A DNA stretch of 64,000 nucleotides from Pseudomonas sp. PH1b (lineage in GTDB: Bacteria > Pseudomonadota > Gammaproteobacteria > Pseudomonadales > Pseudomonadaceae). The DNA lies in the NCBI RefSeq assembly GCF_000633395.1, contig NZ_AYMU01000008.1, positions 124,001 to 188,000 on the forward strand. Reading direction: 5' to 3'. Shown here in pieces: positions 50,462 through 60,612 of the stretch. Every line of letters begins with the position of its first letter. The stretch's first letter is position 1. A program made the translations under genes and the position numbers. Below the pieces are notes generated by a model, which had not been told where the DNA came from, searched no databases, and saw only the letters and a list, made by a program, of their open reading frames with translations.

Positions 50462-50488
50462 GGGGCTTGGCACCTGCCAGGCCCCTCT
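50462..50488 (+). terminator. Terminator-like hairpin after the phosphorelay cluster
   Basis: GGGGCTTGGCA and TGCCAGGCCCC form an 11-bp stem (one G-T pair) with a two-base loop, followed by TCTT. It lies 7 bp after the stop of the TIGR03067-like gene and 36 bp before the convergent helicase gene. Confidence 0.55.
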
Positions 50489-50523
50489 TGCCGAGGCTTC
50501 AGGACCCAGGCCCGGTGCCGCCC

Positions 50524-52805
50524 CTAGCCGGCAACCACCGACCCGCCGGGCCCATCGAGGGCCCACCAGCCCGGCAGCAGTTGCCTGACCCGCGGCTCGG
50601 CAAAGCGATCATCGATCAACATCAGCACACCCCGGTCCGCCTGGCTGCGGATCACTCGCCCGGCGGCCTGCACCACTTTCTGCAGCCCGGGGTAGAGGTA
50701 GGTGTAGTCATAACCGGAGCCGAACAGCGCCGCCATGCGCTGCTTCATCTGTTCGTTCAAGGGGTTGAGCTGAGGCAGCCCGAGGGTCGCGACGAAGGCA
50801 CCGATGAGTTTCGATCCCGGCAGGTCGATGCCCTCGCCGAAGGCTCCGCCGAGCACGGCAAAACCTATGCCCTGCCCCTCGGCCCGAAACTGCTGGAGAA
50901 AGTTCTCGCGGGATGACTCGTCCATGCCCCGGGACTGTTGCCACAAGGCAATCTGCGGATGCTCAAGGGCCAGCAACTCGGCCACTTGCTGCAGGTAATC
51001 GAAACTGCTGAAGAAGGCCAGATAGTTACCCGGGCGCGCCTGGAACTGGCGCGCCAGCAACTCGACAATCGGCGCCAGCGACGCTTGCCGATGAACGTAG
51101 CGCGTGGAGATGCGGCTGACGATGTGCACCTCCAGTTGCCGGGCCTCGAACGGTGACTCGACGTCCAGCCACACGGTGTTTTCCGGCAGCCCGAGCAGAT
51201 CGGCGTAGTAATGCCGGGGATTGAGCGTCGCGGAAAACAGCACGCTGCTGCGGGCCGCCGTCAACCGAGGGCGCAGCAGCGCCGCTGGCACCACGTTGCG
51301 CAGGCACAGGCGTGACAGGCTGCGCTTGGCGCTCAACACGCGCTTGCTGATGTCGAAGATGAACTGCTGCGGCTCGAACAGCTCCGCCACCCGGGCAAAT
51401 TGCAGCAGCTCGAAATACAGGCCCTGCAGCTCGCTGTCCAGGCCCTCGGGGTGCTCGTTGAAATAGTCGCCCAGGGCCGCAACACACAGCCCCAGCGCCT
51501 TGAGCAACGCCGTCGGCAGCCGGTCATGGGCCTGATAGGGCGCGACCTGGTCCTTGTGCAGGGCATTCCACTCGCGATTGAGACGTTGCAATGAGCTTTT
51601 CAAGGCCTGGGGCGCGCTGGCACGCACCTTGGCCAGTTGCTGCTGGTCGAGGCTGGCGCTGTACATGCCGCGTCCGCGCTCCACCAGATTGTGGGCTTCG
51701 TCCACCAGTACCGCGACCTGCCATTGGTTGGCCTGGGCCAGGCCGAACAGCAAGGCGCTGAAATCGAAATAATAGTTGTAGTCGGCCACCACCAGATCGC
51801 TCCAGCGGGCCATTTCCTGGCTCAGGTAATAGGGGCAGACCTGATGCTCCAGGGCCACCTGGCGCAGCGCCTGGCGGTCCAGCATCGGCACCTGGCTGGC
51901 CGCCTGGCGCGCCGCCGGCAGGCGCTGGTAGAAGCCCCTGGCCAACGGACAGGAGTCGCCATGACAGGCCTTGTCCAGGTGCTCACAGGCCTTGTCCCGG
52001 GCCACCAGCTCCAAGACCCGCAACGGCAACTCGGGCTGGTCGGCGAACAGCACCCGGGCCGCATCGAGGGCCAATTGTCGTCCCGGGGTCTTGGCGGTGA
52101 GAAACAGCAGCTTGTCCAGTTGCTGCGGGGCCATGGCCTTGAGCATCGGGAAGATCGTGCCCAGGGTCTTGCCGATGCCGGTGGGCGCCTGGGCCAACAG
52201 GCAACGGCCGGTGCTGACCGCCTTGTACACCGACTCGGCGAGGTGACGCTGGCCGCGGCGAAACTCGCCATGGGGAAAACTCAGGCTGCGGGTGGCCTGG
52301 TCACGGGCTGTGCGGTGCTGCATTTCCTGCTGGGCCCAGTGCAGGAACAGCGCGCATTGCTGGTTGAAGAAGTCTTCCAGCACCTGGGCGCTGTGCTCCT
52401 GTACCAGCGATGTTTCCTGTTCGCTGAGGACGTCGAAGTACACCAGAGACACGCGGATGACCGGCAGTTGCAGGCTCTGGCACAGCAACCAGCCATAGAC
52501 CTTGGCCTGGGCCCAGTGCAGTTGCCGATGATTGTCGGGCATGCGCGCCAGGTCGCCGCGGTAGGTCTTGATCTCTTCCAGCAGGTTCTGCGTCGGGTCG
52601 TAGCCGTCCGCCCTGCCCTTGACCAGCAACTCGCCGTAGCGCCCCTCCAGGGCCACTTCACTCTGGTACTCGGGGTTGCGGCGGGAGGCCACGGTACGGT
52701 GCCCGTGCATGCCTTCCAGCGCGGTCGGCGACGGGGTGAAGCGCAGATCCAGATCGCCGCTCTTGGCGCTGAATTCGCACAGGGCCCGTACCGCGATGCG
52801 ATAGC

Positions 52806-52809
<4 letters not shown>
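50524..52809 (-). CDS. XPD/DinG-type iron-sulfur DNA helicase
   Basis: This 761-residue superfamily-2 helicase has Walker A LLAQAPTGIGKTLGT near residue 205 and a DEAH box in VAVLVDEAHNLVERG. Between them lies the iron-sulfur cluster region with spaced cysteines (DKACEHLDKACHGDSCPLA and HQVCPYYLSQEM). C-terminal motifs are SSVLFSATLNP, YLAFFSSFDYLQ, GFAVLGGAFGEGIDLPG and QAAGRVIRSQADRGVL. The N-terminus (LLVKGRADGY...LLEEIKTYRGD) resembles the D...ExK core of a RecB-like nuclease fold. The GTG start at 52809 overlaps the stop of the FAN1-like gene by 4 bp (GTGA), so translation is coupled. It probably works with that nuclease in crosslink or branched-DNA repair. Confidence 0.9.
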
Positions 52810-54458
<1,649 letters not shown>

Positions 54459-54487
54459 GGAACTAAGACGCCACGGCGGGTTGAATA

Positions 54488-54503
54488 CTGGTTATGCGTA
54501 CAG
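54488..54503. promoter_or_regulatory. LexA (SOS) box candidate upstream of the FAN1-like gene
   Basis: CTGGTTATGCGTACAG keeps the CTG-N10-CAG frame of LexA sites and the ACAG half, with G for T at the fourth position. It begins 30 bp upstream of the nuclease start. One mismatch in a short motif makes it tentative. Confidence 0.35.
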
Positions 54504-54591
54504 ATAACAGCCGTTGCCCCGCTCTGGCAAACACTATTGGATAAATGGCGCGGCGAAGTTTTTTACAATGGCCCACAGAACTTTTGTCGTC

Positions 54592-54621
54592 TTCACTACA
54601 CCAACGGGCCATGGCTATAGT
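54592..54621 (+). promoter_or_regulatory. Sigma-70-like promoter for the small lipoprotein gene
   Basis: TTCACT (-35) and TATAGT (-10, 54616-54621) are separated by 18 bp and lie 43 bp upstream of the ATG at 54665. The -10 box is strong and the -35 box weak. Confidence 0.4.
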
Positions 54622-54664
54622 GTCCAGCGCATCGTGGATGCACCACTACTGACGAGAAACCTGT

Positions 54665-54883
54665 ATGAACCTGAAAAACCTGGGATTGCTCCTGCTCGCT
54701 GCCCTGACCCTGGCCGGCTGCGCCTCGCCCACCGTGGTGACCCTGCAGAACGGCACGCAGTACCTGACCCGTGATCAGCCCAAGACCAAGACTGCCGATG
54801 GTTTCTATGAATTCCAGGACATCTCCGGCAAGACCATTCGGGTCAAGGCGGACGATGTGGCCACCGTCCGCCAGGAAAAATGA
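54665..54883 (+). CDS. YgdI/YgdR-family small lipoprotein (DUF903)
   Basis: This 72-residue lipoprotein has a signal peptide with lipobox LTLAGC (mature from about Cys19), then the DUF903 SH3-like core: VVTLQNGTQYLTRDQPKTKTADGFYEFQDISGKTIRVKADDVATVRQEK. E. coli YgdI and YgdR are the reference members; no function is established. It is expressed from its own promoter-like site and ends 14 bp before a convergent small gene. Confidence 0.93.
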   Translation: MNLKNLGLLLLAALTLAGCASPTVVTLQNGTQYLTRDQPKTKTADGFYEFQDISGKTIRVKADDVATVRQEK

Positions 54884-54897
54884 TTCACCGCAGCACT

Positions 54898-55281
54898 TCA
54901 ATGCCCCCAGAGCAAGCCTCCCTGCCCCGGCTCGCAGAAAAACCCCGGCACCGGCTTGCCACGCTTGGACAACTCCTGGCTCACCTGCCGGCAGCGATCA
55001 CGCTCCCTGGCATTGGCGTTATCAATGCTGATGTTGCCTGTGGTGTCCGGCGTCGCGTCGTCCTTCAGACGAAACTGCGCCAGGGGCTGCTCCGGGTCCA
55101 ACTGGAAAAGACTGGGGGCAGGCTCCTCGGTGGTGGCTGGCGCGGGTAAACCGGGCGGCAACTGATCCACGGTCACCCCGTAGCGTTTCAAAATCGAGCT
55201 GTGAGGCAACTCCTCGGCCGATGCCATGCATGCCCACAGGGCCAGCACCAGACCGCTCGCATACCTCTTGCTGTTACTCAC
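54898..55281 (-). CDS. Small secreted protein, function unknown
   Basis: This 127-residue protein is predicted to be exported. With the GTG start at 55281 (CAGGAG about 10 bases upstream) a standard signal peptide appears: SNSKRYASGLVLALWACMASAEE, cleaved after ASA. The mature part is hydrophilic with LPHSSILKRYGVTVDQLPPGLPAP, a linker, and a C-terminal segment with two cysteines (RDRCRQVSQELSKRGKPVPGFFCEP) that could form a disulfide. Longer in-frame starts up to 55395 exist but would bury the signal peptide. I do not recognise a family. Confidence 0.65.
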   Translation of the reverse strand: MSNSKRYASGLVLALWACMASAEELPHSSILKRYGVTVDQLPPGLPAPATTEEPAPSLFQLDPEQPLAQFRLKDDATPDTTGNISIDNANARERDRCRQVSQELSKRGKPVPGFFCEPGQGGLLWGH

Positions 55282-55426
55282 TGTCAAAACTCTCCTGTCA
55301 CTGCCTTGAATCGATTGCGGTTGCATCCCTGAAACCTTGCGTACCTCTAGTAACGCATCAGCGGGCTGCAGCTTTACCGGTATTGGAGTCGGCATTTGAC
55401 TGACAGGTCACTTTTTTTATCCAGGC

Positions 55427-55461
55427 AAGGGCCCGGGGCCCGTTGCAGGCCCCGGGCCCTT
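55427..55461. terminator. Strong hairpin after the lipase gene
   Basis: AAGGGCCCGGGGCC (55427-55440) and GGCCCCGGGCCCTT (55448-55461) form a perfect 14-bp stem with a 7-base loop, 6 bp past the lipase stop on the minus strand. No T-run follows on that strand, so it may protect the mRNA end or act with another factor. Confidence 0.6.
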
Positions 55462-55467
55462 TCGGTA

Positions 55468-57321
55468 TCAGGCGATGGTGATGCCCGAGCCGTTGAGGTG
55501 GTCGAGGCTGACTCCCACCAGGGTCACCGAATCCTGGCCGAAGGTCAGGACCGTGTCGTTGCCGCTGCTGCTGGCATGGGCTCGGTAGTCCTGGTCCGGC
55601 AGCACCCCGGCCACGCCCATGAACACCAGTTTGTCGCCGCCCTGATAGCCGACGATGCGATCGTTGCCGAAATGACCATTGAACAGGAAGGTGTTATTGC
55701 CGCCCCCCGACTCCATCAGGTCATTGCCGTTGCCGCCGACGAACACGTCGTTGCCGCGGCCGCCGACCAGGTGGTCGTTGCCATCCAGGCCAAACAGCCA
55801 GTCGCCCCCATCATGGGCCCGAAGCAGGTTGTCGCTGCCATCGCCCTTCACCGACGAGGCGTACTGGGTCAGTTGGTTGCCGGCCTTCAAGCCCTGGTCG
55901 GTAACCTGATGGAACACATCGTCCTTGAACAGGCCCCAGAGAAACCCCGGCTCCTTGCTCTGGATCGCGCCGATGTCACGGGTGATGCTGATCCCGCCCT
56001 TGGCGTCGCGCACGTACAGGGTGCCGGCACCGTCGCTGGCGAAGCTGTAGTTGCTCACCGACTGCTGCAGGTCCAGGGTGTTGTGGCCCTGGCCACCGAG
56101 GATGATGTTGTAGCCGCCCTCGTCGCGGAAGGTGTCATTGCCGTCGCGGCCCTCCAGGTAGTCGTTGCCGCGGCCGCCCTGGATCAGGTCGTTGCCGTCG
56201 CTGCCGATGATGAAGGTGCTGCCCTTGTGGGTCTCGGCATTGCGGTTCAGGTCCTGGACCCAGGTACTGGCCCGCGCCGGGTCCGACAGGTTGGCGACGA
56301 CGATGGTCGAGTCCTTGCTGGTGAAGTCGTAGAACTTCGATTCCAGCACCCGGGTCAGGCCATCGCCGTAGCCGGTGGGCAGGTGGGAGATCCAGGTGGG
56401 GATGTTGAGGATCGAGAACGGCAGCACGTTCCACAGGGTCGAGGCGTAATGGTCGTTGAAGTTGACGATGTTGTTGGTGGCCGAGTCCTGGTGCGCATCG
56501 TGGACCCCAAGCGACGCCAGGTTGAAGCTCGAACCGTCCAGGGCACGGAACACCGGGTCGTTCTCGTAGCCGATGTTCAGCACCTTGTCGCTGGCGCTCT
56601 GGGTCGGCGAGGCATAGGCGATGTAGTTGGAGTCCTTGTAGAACCCGGACCAGCGCTCGCCGCTCAGGTCCGCCAGGCTGTTGACCGCCAGCCCGCCCAG
56701 GCTGTGGCCGCTGACCAGGATGTCCTTGCCGGACAGGCCATGGGCCTGGGCAAAGGCCGCGACATCGCCCAGCAGCGTGCCGAAGGCCTCGCCGGCGTAG
56801 TTCTTCGCATAGTCCTTGGGCCCCAGGGCCGCCAGCAGGTCATTGATCACATCGCCGAGGGAGTCGCTGAGCAGCGACTCCCGGGGGCCGCTGGTGCCGC
56901 GAAAGCCGATGCCGATGGAGCTCAACTGGCCCTGGGCATCGTACTTGCCGAGGATCTCCACCTGGGCCGTACCGTAGCCGGCCTTCTCGCCAAAGAAGGT
57001 GCCCCGGGCATCCACCTTGCCGCCATAGCCCAACTGCTCGGCACTGATGGTGGACCAGCCGGCCTGGTTCAGCGCCTCCTTGGCGGCCTTCTCGGAATCG
57101 GGGTTCCAGGGAATCCCGGGGATCACCCCCTGGGAATCGCTGCTGCCGATCAGCGCGGTGACCAGGGTCGCCGGCAGGCCCAGGCCGAAGCCGTTATGCT
57201 GATAACCCACGGCAAAGCCGTTGTCGAGGTTGTGATAGGAGTACAGGGTAATCGCCATGGCATCGGTAAACAGCGCCTTGGAATCCTCTGCAGTGAAGTT
57301 CTTGTAGTCAAACACACCCAT
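55468..57321 (-). CDS. pueA: Type I-secreted lipase/polyurethanase with RTX repeats
   Basis: This 617-residue extracellular esterase has the same length I recall for PueA of P. chlororaphis/P. protegens. The serine hydrolase elbow GHSLGG places the nucleophile at Ser207; likely partners are an Asp near ENDPVFRALDG and a His in VNFNDHYAS. From about residue 370 there are glycine/aspartate calcium-binding nonapeptide repeats (IIGSDGNDLIQGGRGNDYLEGRDGNDT, later DGNDHLVGGRGNDVFVGGNGND). The C-terminus (VTLVGVSLDHLNGSGITIA) is the uncleaved type I secretion signal. There is no N-terminal signal peptide. It is preceded by two autotransporter protease genes in the same direction. Lipase (lipA/tliA-like) is an equally good functional name. 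Confidence 0.9.
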   Translation of the reverse strand: MGVFDYKNFTAEDSKALFTDAMAITLYSYHNLDNGFAVGYQHNGFGLGLPATLVTALIGSSDSQGVIPGIPWNPDSEKAAKEALNQAGWSTISAEQLGYGGKVDARGTFFGEKAGYGTAQVEILGKYDAQGQLSSIGIGFRGTSGPRESLLSDSLGDVINDLLAALGPKDYAKNYAGEAFGTLLGDVAAFAQAHGLSGKDILVSGHSLGGLAVNSLADLSGERWSGFYKDSNYIAYASPTQSASDKVLNIGYENDPVFRALDGSSFNLASLGVHDAHQDSATNNIVNFNDHYASTLWNVLPFSILNIPTWISHLPTGYGDGLTRVLESKFYDFTSKDSTIVVANLSDPARASTWVQDLNRNAETHKGSTFIIGSDGNDLIQGGRGNDYLEGRDGNDTFRDEGGYNIILGGQGHNTLDLQQSVSNYSFASDGAGTLYVRDAKGGISITRDIGAIQSKEPGFLWGLFKDDVFHQVTDQGLKAGNQLTQYASSVKGDGSDNLLRAHDGGDWLFGLDGNDHLVGGRGNDVFVGGNGNDLMESGGGNNTFLFNGHFGNDRIVGYQGGDKLVFMGVAGVLPDQDYRAHASSSGNDTVLTFGQDSVTLVGVSLDHLNGSGITIA

Positions 57322-57365
57322 GGTATTGCCTCTCTTTTGTTGGAATTGTCAGAGATAGCTCCGGC

Positions 57366-57393
57366 CACCCAGGCCCGTTGCCAAGCCTGGGTG
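57366..57393. terminator. Hairpin between the autotransporter and lipase genes
   Basis: CACCCAGGC and GCCTGGGTG form a 9-bp stem with a 10-base loop, 35 bp after the autotransporter stop on the minus strand. No T-run follows, so it may attenuate rather than end transcription toward the lipase. Confidence 0.4.
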
Positions 57394-57427
57394 ACGCGGT
57401 ACAACACCTTTCAGCGGTGACGCGGCG

Positions 57428-60400
57428 TCAGAACGCCCAGTCCAGGGTCAAGCCGACCCCATGGCTCTTGTCCTTGCTGCCCAGCACACCGTTGTAATCC
57501 AGATTGACTCGGGGCGCACGCCCCAGGACCACCCCGGCACGTGCGCCGACCACTGCCGCATCACGTTCCAGGGACAGGCTCTGGACCTTGTACGCTCCCC
57601 CTCCCGCGGCAAAGGCCAGGTGCTGGTCGGAGCCGGTGCCACTCAGGTTGTGCTGCCAACCCAGGGTCGCGGACAACTCCAGTGCCTGTCCTTGCGCCAG
57701 CGCCAGGCGCTGGCCGGCACGCATGCCCAGGGTCGAGAGCCAGGCCTCGCGATGGTCATCCGAGCCTTTGAGTGCCGCAGCGCCGCCCTGTTCCTTGAAG
57801 GCGTCACTGGCGATATTGACGTAGGCCAGGTTAACGAAAGGTTCCAGGCGCCCTGGGCCCTGCTCGAACTGCCATGCCGCCTCACCGAACAGTTGGGCGC
57901 TGCGCGCATCGCGCTTGCTCTTCTGGCGGTCGGCGACCTCGGCGTACTGCAACTCGCGCTTGACCTCGATCCGGTGCCAGCTGTAGGAACCACCCAGGCT
58001 CAGGCGCAACGCCTCCTGTTGCCGACCCAGGTAGGTCCCCAGGTGATAGCTGTCGACCTTGGCCGAGGAATGAGTGCCGTCGCCCATGTTCAACGAACTG
58101 TCACTGTAGCCGGTGAAGAAGCCCAGGCGCGTGGCCTCGTCCACGGCGCCATCGATCCCCGCCAGCAAGCCGCCGATGGAGGTGCTGTAGCGTGCATGGT
58201 CGGCGTCGCCATCAGCCTTGCCCCAGGCGCCCAGGGTCTTCATCCAGACCCCGTTGTCCTGGCCCGTGCCTGCCGCCGCAGGCACCGCAGGCGACTGGCG
58301 CAGGCGTTCGCCCATGGCGTCGCGCAGGTAGCGGCTGTCTTTGATCAGCAGGCTGCTGATGGCCGGGTGAATCTCCCCGGACAATTGCTGGAAGGCTTGC
58401 TGGGCACTGGTTGCCGAAGGTGCCAGCAACAGGCTTTCGAACAGCGGATTGCCAGCCCCCAGTTGCTCGGTGGCGGCGCCCACGGCGCGCTGGTTCGGGG
58501 TCAGGCCGATGCTGCTGAAGGAAGTGGCGTTGCGCGCCACCGCCAGTTGCACGCCATTGGCCGCGTAATCCAGATCGCCCGTCAGGAACAGCGCGTTGGA
58601 TTGCACCGCGCCGAAGCGCCCCTGGATACCGCCGGCCGCATCGATGATATCGAACTGGCGCCCCAGCAGGCTCGGCACGCTCTGCCGACTGAGCAAGCCC
58701 GCGCCGCCTTCGCCTTGCAGTTCCATGGACAACGTGGCGCCACCGAGCAGCGCCTGGCCGTCGGCAATCAGCCGATCGCTGCCACTCTGGGACACTTCCA
58801 CCGCGTAGGTCGAGCCCGGCAGGAAGGTCACGTCGGAGGCGACATGCAGGGTGCCGACCGAGTTGCCCGGGGCCACGGTGGCACCGGCATTGACCGTCAG
58901 CCCGCCGACCCGGCCGCTACCACCGAGGATCCCGCCGTCATTGACGGTCACCGCCGACACCAGCGAGCCATTGACCGCCAGGCGCCCCTGGTTGACCAGG
59001 GTCGGGCCGGAATAGGTATTGCTGCCGCTGAGCACCAGGGTGCCGATGCCCTGCTTGGTCAGGCCGCCATGGCCACTGATGTCGTTGCTCCAGACATCCC
59101 GGCCGCAGCTGATGTCGTTGCAGCGCCGCTGGGTTGGCTTGCCCACGTCCACCAGGGCCCCCACCCCCGGCAGGTCAGCGACGAACTGGGTTGCGCCATA
59201 GGCACCGGGAACCCGCAGGTCCACGGGGATGTCCTGCTCGGCGACCAGCATGCCCGGGCCGTGGATGCCCTTGCCCAGGTCGATCATGCCCCAGCCGTAC
59301 AGCGAATCGATGCCCGGTGCGCCCAGGTCGGTGGCGGTGGTGCGTAGCACGCTGGCGATCTGCGCCCCGCTCATGTAGGGAAAGCGCTCCATCAGCACCG
59401 CTGCGGCCCCCGCCGCGTGAGGGGCGGCCATCGAGGTGCCGTTCTTGTTGGCATAGCCCAGGGTCATGTTGTCCAGGTTCGTGCCACCGATCACCGAGCT
59501 GTAGATCCGTGTGCCGGGGGCCGAGACGCAGAAACTGGCGGTGTAGCCGCAGCGCGAGGAAAAGGTGCTGATGACATAGGGGTCGGCGCTGGCGGTATCG
59601 GGGTTCTGCTGCAACGCGGCGACGGTCAGCCAGTTGGGAGCGATCTCCGGGACGAAGTAGCCAAGGCCGGCAATGGCATCCGGGTTGTTCAGGTTGTAGT
59701 CGTTGCCGGCGGCGAAGATGGTCATCACCCCACTGCGGGCCGCGGCAATGGCGCCGTCGTAGGCGCCCCCCGGCAAGGTGCCCAGCAGCGGCTGGATCTG
59801 CGCGAACTGGGCCCGTGCATCCTCCAGGGTGAAGTGCGGGAACGCCGGGTCGCGGCCGCCCTTGTTGAAGCGGTCGGTGATGCCGATGCCCCAGCTGTTG
59901 TTGATGATCCGCGCGCCACTGGCCACCAGGCCATCCCAGCCGGCCTTGTACACCGCGCCGTCGTTGCCCAGGACGATGCCGTCTTCCGGGCCCGGGTCGC
60001 CGTTGTCGGCACTGATGATCTGCGCATCGTAAGCCACCCCGTGCATGGCCCCGCCATCGCGGCTGCCGCCGGCGATCCCGCCGACGTGGGTGCCATGGGA
60101 GCCGAGCTTGCCGTCCGAGCCCACGGACGGACTGCCGTCATAGCGAAAGGCGTCACCGGCTTTCACTGGGATATAGGGATCGGTGTACTGGCGGATGCCG
60201 CTGGTGATCAGGGTGATGACCTTGTCCGGCCCGACGAACTCCGGGTGCCGGGCATACACTGGCTGGTCGAAGATCCCCAGCTTGACGCCCTTGCCGCTGT
60301 AGCCGGCGGCATAGGCGCTGTCGGCATGAATGGCTCCCAGGCCCCAGTCCGCCTTGAACTCGGCGCTGCGCCAGCTGCTGGCGTCGCCAGCACGACCGGC

Positions 60401-60526
60401 TTCCACATAGGGCGCGGCCTGGGCCCCGCCGATCAGTGCCAAGCACCCCAGCAATGCCCGGCTCAGCGGGGTGCGTACCCCGCCCTGTCCTGCCTGCGCG
60501 CGATCCTTGCGTTTGACTCTCTTCAC
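57428..60526 (-). CDS. Autotransporter subtilisin-like serine protease (PspA/PspB-like)
   Basis: This 1,032-residue type V secreted protease starts at a GTG (60526) with AAGGAAGG upstream. An extended signal peptide with basic n-region (KRVKRKDRAQ...LLGCLALIGGAQA) leads to an S8 peptidase domain. The triad is Asp in LGIFDQPVY, His in GSHGTHVGG and Ser in NGTSMAAPHAAG. An autotransporter beta-strand repeat (GIGTLVLSGSNTYSGPTLVNQG) precedes a C-terminal beta-barrel of about 270 residues ending in Phe (LTLDWAF). The Asp motif reads DQP where most subtilases have DSG/DTG, and the second copy has DSG. It lies 73 bp after its paralogue and about 107 bp before the lipase gene, as in lipase/protease islands of P. 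fluorescens. Confidence 0.92.
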   Translation of the reverse strand: MKRVKRKDRAQAGQGGVRTPLSRALLGCLALIGGAQAAPYVEAGRAGDASSWRSAEFKADWGLGAIHADSAYAAGYSGKGVKLGIFDQPVYARHPEFVGPDKVITLITSGIRQYTDPYIPVKAGDAFRYDGSPSVGSDGKLGSHGTHVGGIAGGSRDGGAMHGVAYDAQIISADNGDPGPEDGIVLGNDGAVYKAGWDGLVASGARIINNSWGIGITDRFNKGGRDPAFPHFTLEDARAQFAQIQPLLGTLPGGAYDGAIAAARSGVMTIFAAGNDYNLNNPDAIAGLGYFVPEIAPNWLTVAALQQNPDTASADPYVISTFSSRCGYTASFCVSAPGTRIYSSVIGGTNLDNMTLGYANKNGTSMAAPHAAGAAAVLMERFPYMSGAQIASVLRTTATDLGAPGIDSLYGWGMIDLGKGIHGPGMLVAEQDIPVDLRVPGAYGATQFVADLPGVGALVDVGKPTQRRCNDISCGRDVWSNDISGHGGLTKQGIGTLVLSGSNTYSGPTLVNQGRLAVNGSLVSAVTVNDGGILGGSGRVGGLTVNAGATVAPGNSVGTLHVASDVTFLPGSTYAVEVSQSGSDRLIADGQALLGGATLSMELQGEGGAGLLSRQSVPSLLGRQFDIIDAAGGIQGRFGAVQSNALFLTGDLDYAANGVQLAVARNATSFSSIGLTPNQRAVGAATEQLGAGNPLFESLLLAPSATSAQQAFQQLSGEIHPAISSLLIKDSRYLRDAMGERLRQSPAVPAAAGTGQDNGVWMKTLGAWGKADGDADHARYSTSIGGLLAGIDGAVDEATRLGFFTGYSDSSLNMGDGTHSSAKVDSYHLGTYLGRQQEALRLSLGGSYSWHRIEVKRELQYAEVADRQKSKRDARSAQLFGEAAWQFEQGPGRLEPFVNLAYVNIASDAFKEQGGAAALKGSDDHREAWLSTLGMRAGQRLALAQGQALELSATLGWQHNLSGTGSDQHLAFAAGGGAYKVQSLSLERDAAVVGARAGVVLGRAPRVNLDYNGVLGSKDKSHGVGLTLDWAF

Positions 60527-60591
60527 TACGACCTTCCTTAGTTGTGTTGGCAAATATCCCTGCGGCCAATCCCGCGCCGCTGTCGAGTTCA

Positions 60592-60612
60592 GTGGCGCCT
60601 CAGAAGCGCCAC
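60592..60612. other. Inverted repeat overlapping the stop of the second autotransporter gene
   Basis: GTGGCGC and GCGCCAC pair as a 7-bp stem around CTCAGAA, which contains the stop codon of the gene ending at 60600. It is a weak candidate for an attenuator between the two protease genes. Confidence 0.3.

Noticed and set aside
57461..59347. 628-codon plus-strand frame opposite the autotransporter protease
   Set aside because: The minus strand encodes the full S8 protease with triad and barrel; the plus frame is a composition artefact.
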